DNA of 64,000 nt, from contig JANYDA010000003.1 of assembly GCA_025360005.1 (NCBI GenBank), positions 56,334 through 120,333 of the forward strand, read 5' to 3'. Made by a program: the position numbers and the translations under genes. Below, piece after piece: positions 1 to 8,691 of this stretch. A model generated the notes under the pieces. The model had not been told where the DNA came from. It made no database searches and saw only the letters and a program-made list of their open reading frames with translations. The DNA comes from Fibrobacteria bacterium. GTDB taxonomy: Bacteria; Fibrobacterota; Fibrobacteria; UBA11236. Numbering within the stretch: the stretch's first letter is position 1; the number at the start of each line of letters is the position of its first letter.

Positions 1-1191
1 GAGGAGCGCCGCCACGGCAACGACCGCGATCACGATAAGTTCAGCGTGCAACTGGGCCCTCGCCCGTATTTCCTGGTCGACGATATGGACAAGGGCAAGC
101 TGAAGGACAAGCTGGAATCCTGTTCGGAAGGTCCCTTCAAACCCAGCGACTTCTCCATCGGCCACCGGGGCGGCGGAACCCTGGAGTTTCCCGAAGAGAC
201 GCGGCAATCCTATGAGGCCGGCGCGCGCATGGGCGCGGGCATCCTGGAATGCGATGTCACCTTCACCAAGGATCAGGAACTGGTTTGCCGGCACGATCAA
301 TGCGACCTGCATACCACCACCAACATTCTGGCCATCCCCGAGTTGGCGGCCAAGTGCAGCGAACCCTTCACTCCCTATGATCCCGTCACCGGCAAGCCTG
401 CTTCGGCCAAATGCTGTACCAGCGATTTGACCTTGGCGGAGTTCAAAAGCCTGTGCGGCAAGATGGACGGCTTCAATCCCAAAGGCGCCACTCCGGCCGA
501 ATATATGGCGGGAACGCCGTCCTTCCGGACGGATTTAAACTCCACCTGCGGCGAAGTGATGAGCCATAAGGAAAGCATCCGGCTCATCCAAAGCCTGGGG
601 CGAAAGTTCACGCCCGAAGCCAAGACCCCGGTAGTGTCCATGCCGTTCCAAGGCACCTTTACCCAGCAAAAGTTCATCCAGAAAATGATCAACGAGTACA
701 AGGATGCCCACGTGAATCCCAAGGACGTGTTCGCGCAATCCTTCGATATCAACGACGTCCTGTACTGGCTGAAGTACGAACCCAAGTTCGGCAAGCAGGC
801 CGTATTCCTGGATCCCCGCGTGGACCTGCCCGGCGGTTATGCCACTGCGGTGGCCGACATGCAGAAGATCGCGAACCAGGGCGTCCGCATCATCGCGCCG
901 CCCATGTGGGCCTTGCTGAAGCCGGGCGCAGGCGGGAAAATCGCGCCTTCGGGTTACGCAGTCGCGGCCAAGGCGGCCGGCCTGGATATCATCACCTGGA
1001 CGCTGGAGCGTTCCGGTCCGCTCAAGGCGGGCGGGGGGTACTATTACCAATCCCTGCCGGGCATCATCGACAATGACGGGGATACTTACGCGGCCCTGGA
1101 TGTGCTGGCCAGGAAAGTGGGCGTGCTGGGTATTTTCTCCGATTGGGCGGCAACGGTCACGTACTATGCCAACTGCATGGGCATTCCGTAG
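1..1191 (+). CDS. Glycerophosphodiester phosphodiesterase family protein (5' partial)
   Basis: Hydrolyses glycerophosphodiesters to glycerol-3-phosphate and an alcohol in known family members. The frame is open to the left edge, so the true start and any signal peptide lie outside the window; a GTG at 46 is only the first possible internal start. The GDPD signature is clear: a GHRGGG motif, a PEETRQS stretch, then ECDVTFTKD followed by RHDQCDLH, which supply the catalytic His and the metal-binding Glu/Asp/His of the TIM barrel. The remaining length of about 395 residues is longer than cytosolic GDPDs and matches the long, usually secreted subgroup. The leading residues are charged and do not look like a signal. 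It converges on the DUF2461 gene with a 54-bp gap. Confidence 0.85.
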   Translation, partial: EERRHGNDRDHDKFSVQLGPRPYFLVDDMDKGKLKDKLESCSEGPFKPSDFSIGHRGGGTLEFPEETRQSYEAGARMGAGILECDVTFTKDQELVCRHDQCDLHTTTNILAIPELAAKCSEPFTPYDPVTGKPASAKCCTSDLTLAEFKSLCGKMDGFNPKGATPAEYMAGTPSFRTDLNSTCGEVMSHKESIRLIQSLGRKFTPEAKTPVVSMPFQGTFTQQKFIQKMINEYKDAHVNPKDVFAQSFDINDVLYWLKYEPKFGKQAVFLDPRVDLPGGYATAVADMQKIANQGVRIIAPPMWALLKPGAGGKIAPSGYAVAAKAAGLDIITWTLERSGPLKAGGGYYYQSLPGIIDNDGDTYAALDVLARKVGVLGIFSDWAATVTYYANCMGIP

Positions 1192-1245
1192 CCCGTCGGC
1201 TGGAGACACGGCCTTTGGCCTCGCGGGGACTTTTTCAACAACCTG

Positions 1246-1911
1246 TTAGAGGTCTTCCAGCACATCGTTCAAAAAGCGCTCGAAAGGCAGCAATGCCTTG
1301 AAGGCCGAGGCGGCTTCCTGGGGGAAGCCGACCGCCGTGACCTCCGCGTCCTTGAGCGGGCGCATCGCCAGGAATCCTTTGTGGCGCAGCAAATCCAGAT
1401 GCGGGTGATCCGACGGATATCCTTGCGGCGCCTTTTGCAATGTTTCCCCCGTCATAGCTCCGAATTGTTTTTTGAAAGCCGGTGCGGTGATGAGGCGGCG
1501 GAAGAATTTCCCGTCCTCGGCGATGGCGCTGCGGATGGCTTTCAGCCACGGTGGGGAAGGCATATAGGCCCCGCCGCCGAGGAAGCAATTACCGGGTTCC
1601 ACATGCAGGTAATAGCCGGCCCGTTCCTGGAACTTGTTTTCCTTGGCGCTGATATGGGCGCCGAAGTTGGTCTTGTAAGGCGATTTGTCCCTGGAAAAGC
1701 GCGCGTCCCGGAAAATGCGGAAGCCGCACTTGCGCGGATCCAGGCCCTCCACGGATTTGTCGAAGGCGGCGATACGATGGATGAGTTCGCCCACCAGGGT
1801 TTCGAATTCCTCTTTCGACTCCAGGTAGGCGGCTTTGTGCGCCAGGAACCAATCGCGATCATTGTGCTTCCGGAGATTCGCCAAAAAGGCGAAGGTTTTT
1901 TTCGTGACCAT
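1246..1911 (-). CDS. DUF2461 family protein
   Basis: A 221-residue protein of the DUF2461 (TIGR02453) family, whose biochemical role is not established. Family features seen are an N-terminal FLANLRKHNDRDWF motif, then KCGFRIFRDARFSRDKSPYK, then GAYMPSP. I chose the ATG at 1911 because it has a strong GGGGAG ribosome site upstream and starts the protein at its conserved N-terminus; the frame stays open for 43 more codons but without family sequence. It lies 14 bp downstream of the RlmI-like gene on the same strand, so the two probably share a transcript. No signal peptide or membrane segment is visible. Confidence 0.85.
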   Translation of the reverse strand: MVTKKTFAFLANLRKHNDRDWFLAHKAAYLESKEEFETLVGELIHRIAAFDKSVEGLDPRKCGFRIFRDARFSRDKSPYKTNFGAHISAKENKFQERAGYYLHVEPGNCFLGGGAYMPSPPWLKAIRSAIAEDGKFFRRLITAPAFKKQFGAMTGETLQKAPQGYPSDHPHLDLLRHKGFLAMRPLKDAEVTAVGFPQEAASAFKALLPFERFLNDVLEDL

Positions 1912-1925
1912 GTTTGCTCCCCGCC

Positions 1926-3107
1926 TCAGCGGGCCCATTTTTGCAGGACGAAGAATTTCAGGTAGCGCCCTTCCGGAAAGCTCAGATGGTAGGGATGATC
2001 GAAGGGCTGCTCGCGGCTTTCCAGCACTTTCAGGCTGCAACGCGTATTCACGCTGCTCTGGTGAAGGATCTTGATGAAGATGCTTTGATCCACGTGAGAG
2101 GTGCAGGACGAGGAAACCAGGATGCCGCCGTCCGGCAGCTTCTCCAGCGCCTTGGAGTTGATGGTGGTGTAGGCCTTGATGGCATTGGCCAATTGCTTTT
2201 TGTTCTTGGCGAAAGACGGGGGATCCAGGATGATCATGTCGAACGCCCCGGGTTTCATCTCCTTGAGGAAATCGAAAACGTCCTGGGCCAGAAAGTCCTC
2301 TTCATTCACGGCATGGCCGTTGAGGCGGAAATTGCGGCGGCAATATTCGGTGGCGGGCTTGGAAATGTCCACGCTGACCACGCGCTTGGCCACGGAGGCG
2401 GCGTATACGGAAAAGCCCCCGGTATAGCTGAAGCAATTGGCGAGCGTGCGCCCTTTGGCGTACTTGATCAAGGCCTGGCGGTTGTCGCGTTGATCCAGGA
2501 AAAAGCCGGTTTTCTGGCCTTCGATGACATGGACCAGGAATTTGAAACCGTTCTCTTCGATTTCCACTTCCCGCACCTCCGTACCATGCAGGATACCCAC
2601 CGGTTTGTCGGTCAGGCCTTCCATGGCCCGGATGGACACGTCGCTGCGTTCCACCACGGTCCTGGGGCTGAAGGCTTTGACCAGGCCTTCAGTCACCAGG
2701 GATTTCAGGCCGTCCATTCCGAGAGTATGGAATTGCGCCACCAGGGTATCGCCGTATTTGTCCACCACCAGGCCGGGCAGCCCGTCGCTTTCCGCGAACA
2801 CGGCGCGGTAGGCGTTGGTCCGCGGCGGTAGCCATTCTTCCTTGCGGCGTCGCAGGAGACGGAAGCGTTCGGCGAAAAAGCCGGCATCGATGGGCTCGTC
2901 CTTCATGGTCAGGATGCGGACGGCGATATCGGTGTGGCTGTTATAGTAGCCCACGCCTATGAATTGCTTGCCCGCCAGAATACGGACCACGGAACCGTCC
3001 GGGATGCGGGGCTTGCCGGCCAGGGCGCCGGAAAAGATCCAGGGATGTCCGCCCAATACGTTTTTAACGCGCTCGGGAAGGATTTGCAGGGGAAGGATTT
3101 CTTTCAT
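1926..3107 (-). CDS. rlmI: Class I rRNA large subunit methyltransferase, RlmI-like
   Basis: Predicted SAM-dependent 23S rRNA cytosine-C5 methyltransferase of the RlmI/YccW family (E. coli RlmI modifies C1962). The 393-residue length is typical. An N-terminal PUA domain (about 1-85, including HPWIFSGAL) is followed by a Rossmann methyltransferase with NCFSYTGGFSVYA as motif I, DPPSFAKNKK as motif IV, and SSSCTSHVD carrying the candidate catalytic cysteine. The start at 3107 begins directly at the PUA domain; the longer frame to 3182 adds unconserved residues. First gene of a probable two-gene leftward unit with the DUF2461 gene. Orthology to RlmI rather than a close paralogue is inferred. Confidence 0.85.
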   Translation of the reverse strand: MKEILPLQILPERVKNVLGGHPWIFSGALAGKPRIPDGSVVRILAGKQFIGVGYYNSHTDIAVRILTMKDEPIDAGFFAERFRLLRRRKEEWLPPRTNAYRAVFAESDGLPGLVVDKYGDTLVAQFHTLGMDGLKSLVTEGLVKAFSPRTVVERSDVSIRAMEGLTDKPVGILHGTEVREVEIEENGFKFLVHVIEGQKTGFFLDQRDNRQALIKYAKGRTLANCFSYTGGFSVYAASVAKRVVSVDISKPATEYCRRNFRLNGHAVNEEDFLAQDVFDFLKEMKPGAFDMIILDPPSFAKNKKQLANAIKAYTTINSKALEKLPDGGILVSSSCTSHVDQSIFIKILHQSSVNTRCSLKVLESREQPFDHPYHLSFPEGRYLKFFVLQKWAR

Positions 3108-3237
3108 GGGGATCCCGGGAAAGATCGGCAAAGCTAGAAAAATGGCCCTTTCTTGACTTCGATTGGGCGGGAATCTTACCATTACCGAGAAGTCCGCAAG
3201 GTTATTGCACGCCTTCCGGATCCGCTAGGAGACCCCC

Positions 3238-4491
3238 GTGAATACTGAAGTAGAGGATGCCCTGAGACAGTGGAAGACCGATGCCTGGAAGGCGCCCGGG
3301 ATGGTCGTCACCTATCACCACAACGTCAGCGACGAACGCGGTAAAAACCGGCTGAAGAATTACATCGAATGCTCGCTTTGCGAACGCCATTCCGTCGGCG
3401 ATGATATCCTGGACGTTGGCATCGGGACCGGTAGGGCTTCGCTACCCTTGGCCCGCAAGGGCAAGAACGTGACCGGCATCGACAGTTCCGAATCGATGTT
3501 GGAAGTAACCCGCAAGCTGGCCGGCGATCTGCCCGTGCGCCTGCTTCCCGGCGACGTGGAAAAGCTTCCCTTTCCGGACGCGTCGTTCGACACTTCCATG
3601 GCCCTCAACGTGGTGGTGCATTTCCGGGCCTGGGACAAGATCATGGGGGAGATGCTGCGGGTGGTGCGTCCCGGCGGAAGGGTCATCTTCGACGTTTATA
3701 GCCTGGAGCATGAATTGGCCGCCGATATCTGTTCCTTGGGCAAAACCGCTTTCAAGGAGGACCCGGCCGACTTCCAGAACTTCCTCTGCCGCGTGACCGC
3801 CGGTGACATAGTGCGCGAGGCGACCCGGCAGGGCGCCACCCTGCGGGCCCTGGTCCCCTTCAACCCCTTTTCCGGAGTGTCCCGTTGGCCGGCCCTTTTC
3901 GGGGCGGTAAACCGTTGGCAGCGAATGCTAAGCTGGTTCCATGAAGACGAACGCCTGTTCCAATGCGCCCGTTTCCTGGAGGAGGACATCATCGGAAAGC
4001 TCCCGGTTTCCTTGGCACCAAAAATCATGGTGGTTCTGGAAAAACATCCCGATCCCGACGCCAACGCCAGGTGGCTGGAGAACTATCGCCGGATGGATTC
4101 CGCTTTGGCGCAAGGGGCGTCCGCGGAAACCCTGGCGCCTTTCCTGGGCCGTTCCGCGGAATCCCTGCGGGCCGCGTTCGGCGCCCATGCCTCCGATCCG
4201 CGATCACGGGCGCTCATGTACCGGATTTGGAAATACCTCCATGCCATAGGCTTTTCCATGCGTCCCCACAATTTCTTTCCGGACGAAACGGCGGACCTAT
4301 TCTGGAACTGGCATTTGGAAGAGGAGGCGGACGGCCGGATAGCGGCCTTTCTGCGGGAATGGCGGGAGACGCCTTCCGTGCGGCGTACCTTCACCCACCG
4401 GGGCGTGCCGTTGGCCGAAGGCCTTCTCTATACCCAAGCGCGCAACCGCTTCCGACTGATGCATCCGTTTCCGGGTGAGGGGCAAACATGA
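3238..4491 (+). CDS. SAM-dependent methyltransferase with long C-terminal extension (module copy 1)
   Basis: A 417-residue protein. Residues about 50-170 form a class I methyltransferase: DVGIGTGRASLPLA is motif I, GIDSSESMLE gives the acidic residue after beta-2, and RVVRPGGRVIFDV is the post-motif strand. The remaining 240 residues are not a family I recognise. The GTG start has an AGGAG site 8 bases upstream. Its stop overlaps the ATG of the next gene (ATGA), so the pair is translationally coupled. A diverged copy of the same pair lies at 17585-21240; the C-terminal region aligns there (APKIMVVLEK here, APKFAVVLEK there). Placed beside the nonulosonic-acid operon, it probably methylates a surface glycan, but the substrate is unknown. 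Confidence 0.75.
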   Translation: MNTEVEDALRQWKTDAWKAPGMVVTYHHNVSDERGKNRLKNYIECSLCERHSVGDDILDVGIGTGRASLPLARKGKNVTGIDSSESMLEVTRKLAGDLPVRLLPGDVEKLPFPDASFDTSMALNVVVHFRAWDKIMGEMLRVVRPGGRVIFDVYSLEHELAADICSLGKTAFKEDPADFQNFLCRVTAGDIVREATRQGATLRALVPFNPFSGVSRWPALFGAVNRWQRMLSWFHEDERLFQCARFLEEDIIGKLPVSLAPKIMVVLEKHPDPDANARWLENYRRMDSALAQGASAETLAPFLGRSAESLRAAFGAHASDPRSRALMYRIWKYLHAIGFSMRPHNFFPDETADLFWNWHLEEEADGRIAAFLREWRETPSVRRTFTHRGVPLAEGLLYTQARNRFRLMHPFPGEGQT

Positions 4492-5744
4492 GGTCCGCGG
4501 TGGTCTTTGATCTGGCTCCATCCAATTGGGGCGTTATCGACGCCTATCTGGTCCGCTCGGGACAGCATGCGCTGGTCACGCGCGAAGAGGCTTCGCAAGC
4601 CCCGGAAATCACCCGGCACGCGGGACGGAGCGCGGCTTTGTCGTCCTTGCTTCCGCCCAAGGAACGCGGGGCCGCGGAAAATCATATCCGGAGCGTCCTG
4701 GATCGCAGCCCCTTCCTTTTCGTGGGCAAGGATTGGGAAGCCTTGTGCGCCAAGCACGGAGTATCTCCGGACACGATGCGGCAAGCCATGCGCCAGGATC
4801 TGGCGGAAGAATGGAATGCGGAAGCCATGCTGGTGGAGGCGCTGGAGTGCGCGCTGTCGCAGTACTCCATCCGCGCCGTGGTCCTCAACGATGAGTATTC
4901 CGCCCAAGCCAAGGCCATCGCCCTGTGGGCCGCGCAACGGAGAATCCCTATCCTGCATCTCTACCAGGGCCTCGCTTTCGACGGGCACTATCTGGCGAGC
5001 GAAAGTTTGTTGGCGGACGCCATCGCGGTTTCCGGACCGCGGGCCGTGGAAACCTTGCAGGACATGGGTTTGCCGGCCGGCCGTTTGCTTCAGACGGGAA
5101 ATCCCGCCTGGAGCAAGTATGCGGAGTTGGCCGCCATGAAAAACGAATGCCGGACCGGCCTCGCGAAACTGATCGGATGGGGACCGGGTCCGTTGCTGGT
5201 ATTCGCGACCTCGGCCGCTCCCATCAGGCCGGCCAGTTCCGACCCGGAGATGCTGTCGCATGCCGCGCGGGCTTTTTTCCGATGCGCGCGCGAAACTGCC
5301 GGAAGCCATCCCGCGGCCATTTGGGCGGTGCTGCTGCAGGCTTCGGATCCCGATGCGTTGGAAAAGGCGCTGGCGACATGGGCGCAGCAGGATGGATTGC
5401 CCGCGGGCCGCATCCGTTTTTTCCGCAATGACTCCGAGCTTTTCCTGGCCGCCGCGGAATTGGTGATCTCGATAGACTCTTCCCTTGCGGTGGAGGCCAT
5501 CCTGGCCGGCACTCCCGCCGTCAATGTCCTGACGGACTGGGGCTGGCGTACCGGGCCCGCTTTTGCCGCCGGCACCGGCGTCATCGAAGCGTCTCCGGAG
5601 GGAATCCGCGATCATGTGTTGAAGGCTTTGGAAAGGCGCGCCGCCGATCCGGGCGGCCTGGAGGTGGCCAAGGCGATCTATCATCCCGCGCAGGCGGGCG
5701 ATCCGATCAAGAACGTGGTAGATTGGATTACCGGTCTGCCTTAG
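4488..5744 (+). CDS. GT-B-like surface-glycan protein of unknown specificity (module copy 1)
   Basis: A 418-residue soluble protein with no signal peptide. The pattern is that of a GT-B-fold glycosyltransferase or epimerase-like protein: a mid-region HLYQGLAFDGHY then LLQTGNPAWSKY, and a C-terminal ELVISIDSSLAVEAILAGTP like the donor-binding half of GT-B enzymes. I cannot assign a family or donor. It overlaps the upstream methyltransferase by 4 bp and is homologous to the first 395 residues of the protein at 18793-21240. Proximity to CMP-nonulosonate genes makes transfer of such a sugar a reasonable hypothesis, not a demonstrated one. It is convergent with the PIG-L gene, with a 48-bp gap. 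Confidence 0.6.
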   Translation: MRSAVVFDLAPSNWGVIDAYLVRSGQHALVTREEASQAPEITRHAGRSAALSSLLPPKERGAAENHIRSVLDRSPFLFVGKDWEALCAKHGVSPDTMRQAMRQDLAEEWNAEAMLVEALECALSQYSIRAVVLNDEYSAQAKAIALWAAQRRIPILHLYQGLAFDGHYLASESLLADAIAVSGPRAVETLQDMGLPAGRLLQTGNPAWSKYAELAAMKNECRTGLAKLIGWGPGPLLVFATSAAPIRPASSDPEMLSHAARAFFRCARETAGSHPAAIWAVLLQASDPDALEKALATWAQQDGLPAGRIRFFRNDSELFLAAAELVISIDSSLAVEAILAGTPAVNVLTDWGWRTGPAFAAGTGVIEASPEGIRDHVLKALERRAADPGGLEVAKAIYHPAQAGDPIKNVVDWITGLP

Positions 5745-5792
5745 CCCGGAACGCGCCCGATGGCGCCCGGCCGCGTGATTGGGAATCCCTAT

Positions 5793-6485
5793 TCAGAAAG
5801 AACGATGGCGGCCGAGCATAAAGGCCTCGGCGGCATCCCATCCCGCATTGGCTCCGCGCCATTTGGCCAAATGCTCCACGGCTTCCAGCGAGCGCGCATG
5901 CGGCCAGGGCCGCATTTCCGAAGCGTAGGCTTGCAGGGCTTTCAGCTTGAGCGGCAAAGTTTCCGAGGCATCCTCGAACCAATTGGGAGCGAACGTCATG
6001 GCCGGGTTGGGCATCTGCCAATCCGTACTGGAGGGGACTTCAAAGAAAAGGATGGAGGCGATGGAGCTTCCCGGCAAAGGCCTGCAAGCGGTGGCCACGG
6101 CCCGATGGACCACCCGGTGATCCGCGTTCAGATCCGCGCCATGATGGGTATAGATGATATGGGGGCGGAGCTTGGCGATCCTGGCTTCCACGGCCTTTAC
6201 CACGTCCAGCAGCGGGACGGAGTCCATGCGGTTGTCCGGGAACGATTCCAGGGTGGTACCCGCGACCCCTAGAATGGCGTGGGCCTTGCGCGCCGCCAGG
6301 GCCAATTGGGAAAGGCCGTCCGCATGCTTGCGGCGGTCCCGGTCCGGATCGCGGCTGGTCAGCCCTTCCGCGAGGATATGCACATGGACCCGATCGCCCT
6401 TGCGCGCATGCTTGGCCATGGTGGCGCCGCAGCCCAGGACTTCATCGTCCGGATGGGCGGCCACTACCAGGATGGTTTTCTTCAC
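5793..6485 (-). CDS. PIG-L family N-deacetylase
   Basis: A 230-residue LmbE/PIG-L zinc-dependent deacetylase, typically removing N-acetyl groups from GlcNAc-type sugars. The two metal-binding motifs are intact: AAHPDDEVLGCG near the N-terminus and THHGADLNADHRVVH near residue 115. No signal peptide, so probably cytoplasmic. It is the last gene of the leftward nonulosonate operon and its ATG overlaps the stop of the preceding methyltransferase by 4 bp. In this context it probably edits the N-acyl pattern of a sugar precursor or finished glycan; the substrate is inferred only from position. Confidence 0.88.
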   Translation of the reverse strand: MKKTILVVAAHPDDEVLGCGATMAKHARKGDRVHVHILAEGLTSRDPDRDRRKHADGLSQLALAARKAHAILGVAGTTLESFPDNRMDSVPLLDVVKAVEARIAKLRPHIIYTHHGADLNADHRVVHRAVATACRPLPGSSIASILFFEVPSSTDWQMPNPAMTFAPNWFEDASETLPLKLKALQAYASEMRPWPHARSLEAVEHLAKWRGANAGWDAAEAFMLGRHRSF

Positions 6486-7159
6486 GGGGCGTCCCCGGGT
6501 TTGGACGCCACCAGGTTCCAGGTAGCATGCACGCTACCCGGGCCGGGCAGCAATCGTTCCGAGACCTTGTGCTCCAGGGATTCCATGGTGAAATCCCGGA
6601 ACAATTCCGTGAGATGGGCCCGGTCGGAAAAATGGACGCGGCCGACGTCGTGGAAAAGGCCGGAGGGGAAGGACGTGCGGGTAAAGGCATCCTCCGCGCT
6701 TTTCCCCAGCGCCGCATCCGAATGCGCCAGGGAGAACCAATCGATGCCGATGTATTTGGCGCCGGGTTTCATTTTGGCGCGGACCAGGCGCAGGCAATCC
6801 GCGATGGCGGACGCGCCGTTATGGGTCAGGGAGCTGCGATCCACGATCATATCGAAAGGACCGGGGAAGGCGATTTCCCGGGTGAAGTCTCCGGTGGTTA
6901 CTTTGCCTCGCAATGCGGGGAACCGGGCCAAAAGGTCGGCGACCATGGATGGGCTGCCTTCCATGGCATGATAGTCCACGCCCAAGGAAAGGAATAATGG
7001 GACGTTGGCCCCCGCGGCGCATCCCAGTTCCAGTACCTTTAGGCCCGCGGTTTCGCCGCGGATATGCCGTTTGCAGAGCGAGACCAGATCGGACCAGGGC
7101 CATTGGCTCATGCCGCCTATCTTGAGGTAGCGGGATTCCCATTCCGCGGAAAAACTCAT
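6482..7159 (-). CDS. SAM-dependent methyltransferase
   Basis: A 225-residue class I methyltransferase. LKVLELGCAAGANVPLF is motif I and GPFDMIVDRSSLTH sits at the motif IV position. The N-terminal EWESRYLKIGGMSQWPW resembles small methyltransferases found in nonulosonate and O-antigen loci. It lies 40 bp downstream of the TylF-like gene and overlaps the PIG-L gene start, so it belongs to the same operon and probably decorates a sugar. The methyl acceptor cannot be deduced. Confidence 0.78.
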   Translation of the reverse strand: MSFSAEWESRYLKIGGMSQWPWSDLVSLCKRHIRGETAGLKVLELGCAAGANVPLFLSLGVDYHAMEGSPSMVADLLARFPALRGKVTTGDFTREIAFPGPFDMIVDRSSLTHNGASAIADCLRLVRAKMKPGAKYIGIDWFSLAHSDAALGKSAEDAFTRTSFPSGLFHDVGRVHFSDRAHLTELFRDFTMESLEHKVSERLLPGPGSVHATWNLVASKPGDAP

Positions 7160-7199
7160 GGGGCGGATCCGGTGTCCGGGAACTCGCCATAGGCCATGA

Positions 7200-7946
7200 T
7201 CATTCGATCACGATGAAGGAGGACGTGGGCATATAGGGGAGGCGCTGGATGCGGTAGGTTCCCAATCCCAATACTTCCTTGAGGGCCATGGTCTCACCGG
7301 GCCAATTGGGATTGTTGATCTCATCGAAACCGATCACGCTTCCCTTCGTCAGCCTATCCTTGAGGAGTTCCAGGCACACCTTGGTCGGTTCGTAGATGTC
7401 GAAATCGAAATAAGCGAAGGCGATGATGGTTTCCGGATGATCTTCCAGGTACTTCTTGAAGGTCTTGGTCGCGTCGCCTTTCACCAATTGATGTTTGCGG
7501 ATGTTGGGGATGGGATTGAATTTCTCGTGGCAGGCGAGGATCTTTTCCAGGAAGTCCGCGTAGTTCTCCGTCACGTTCATGCCGCCCTTCTGGGCATGGC
7601 CGGGATCATTGTCGGAAACGGACGGGAAGCCGGAGAAGGTATCGAAGCCCACGATGCGGCGGTTGTAATTGAAAGGCTCGAGCATGCCCCGGAAGTTCTG
7701 GAAAAGGGACATGTTCTGGCCCCATCGCACGCCGAACTCGGCGATGATGCCGTGCACGGGGATGATTTTCCGATACAGTTCATACATGAAGATGAGCCGG
7801 GTCAGGGCCTGGCGTTTGATGAACACGCCCAGGTTATTCACCTTTTCCGCATCGGGAATGGGACACTCCCGGAACAGGTTCACCAAATCCTCATGGGCGG
7901 ATTTTTCATCCTGATGCCCCGCGGAACCGGCCGTTTCAGCTTTCAT
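7200..7946 (-). CDS. TylF/MycF-like O-methyltransferase
   Basis: A 248-residue protein resembling macrocin-O-methyltransferase (TylF) family enzymes that occur in sugar-modification clusters. Seen: IIAEFGVRWGQNMSLF as the SAM-binding region, IVGFDTFSGFP as the acidic loop typical of this family, and AFAYFDFDIYEPTK with the metal-binding aspartates. An AAGGGA ribosome site precedes the ATG at 7946. It sits between the WbqC-like gene and a second methyltransferase in the leftward operon. Genes of this type in sialic-acid-like loci have sometimes been given unrelated CoA-transferase names; nothing in the sequence supports that. Confidence 0.75.
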   Translation of the reverse strand: MKAETAGSAGHQDEKSAHEDLVNLFRECPIPDAEKVNNLGVFIKRQALTRLIFMYELYRKIIPVHGIIAEFGVRWGQNMSLFQNFRGMLEPFNYNRRIVGFDTFSGFPSVSDNDPGHAQKGGMNVTENYADFLEKILACHEKFNPIPNIRKHQLVKGDATKTFKKYLEDHPETIIAFAYFDFDIYEPTKVCLELLKDRLTKGSVIGFDEINNPNWPGETMALKEVLGLGTYRIQRLPYMPTSSFIVIE

Positions 7947-7974
7947 AGTCTTCCCTTCAGATGACGCCCGCGGG

Positions 7975-8691
7975 TCACTTCAGCATTCTAACTTCATCGC
8001 GGGAGGCATTGCAAGCCATGATGATTTCCAAGGACGCCGGCCCCTCGTTGAACAGCAAATCGAGAACGCTCATGTTGGGCAGGAAAGTCCCGTGCCCCTG
8101 GCGGTAGCTGGGGTGCGCGTATTCCTGGAAATAGGGGACCACGCCCTTTTGCCTGAACGTTTCCACATCCGCGTAGTCGGCCCCCAGCGCGCCGAAGATA
8201 TAGGTGGTGGCCCCCATTTTCCGGCACATATCCAGAACCAGATCCGATTTGGCCCCCATGAAATCGTAGTCGCCGGCCTTGGTCACCGGCGTTTTGATGC
8301 CCAGGGTATCCAGGAGCCAACGTAACATGTGGTAATCGAGGTCGGCGAGCCTGGTCCATTCGCGTTGGTAGGTCGCCTCGAAAAAAGCCGCGTGGTCCTT
8401 GAAAAAAGGCGCCTTGCGGTAGCATTGCTCGATGCTCATCCAATGTTTCTTGGCCCAGGGCGCGTCGTTCTTGATCTCGATGTCCACGATCCGCTTTTCG
8501 CGGTGATCCTTGCGGAGCACGGGTACGGTCAGGAGGATGGGGCCGTTGGGGCCCTTGATGGTATTCCTGCTGATCCAGTCTTTGGGTACGTACTGCACTT
8601 GATCGAAAACGATGAAATGATCGGCCAGGGCGATCTTGTGGAAAAGGCCCAGCCATGGCAGATAAACCGGTTGGTGCGCGGACAGGATCAT
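7975..8691 (-). CDS. WbqC family protein
   Basis: A 238-residue WbqC-like protein. The family occurs in O-antigen and sialic-acid-type gene clusters; its activity is not firmly known. Hallmarks seen are the N-terminal ILSAHQPVYLPWLGLFHKI and the following FDQVQYVPKDWISRN. The ATG at 8691 forms an ATGA overlap with the stop of the upstream fusion gene, and begins exactly at the conserved N-terminus; the longer open frame to 8823 lies inside that gene and is rejected. Probably acts with the neighbouring aminotransferase in making or attaching an amino sugar. Confidence 0.85.
   Translation of the reverse strand: MILSAHQPVYLPWLGLFHKIALADHFIVFDQVQYVPKDWISRNTIKGPNGPILLTVPVLRKDHREKRIVDIEIKNDAPWAKKHWMSIEQCYRKAPFFKDHAAFFEATYQREWTRLADLDYHMLRWLLDTLGIKTPVTKAGDYDFMGAKSDLVLDMCRKMGATTYIFGALGADYADVETFRQKGVVPYFQEYAHPSYRQGHGTFLPNMSVLDLLFNEGPASLEIIMACNASRDEVRMLK

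Noticed and set aside
1914..2831. 305-codon rightward frame
   Set aside because: Antisense shadow of the RlmI-like gene.
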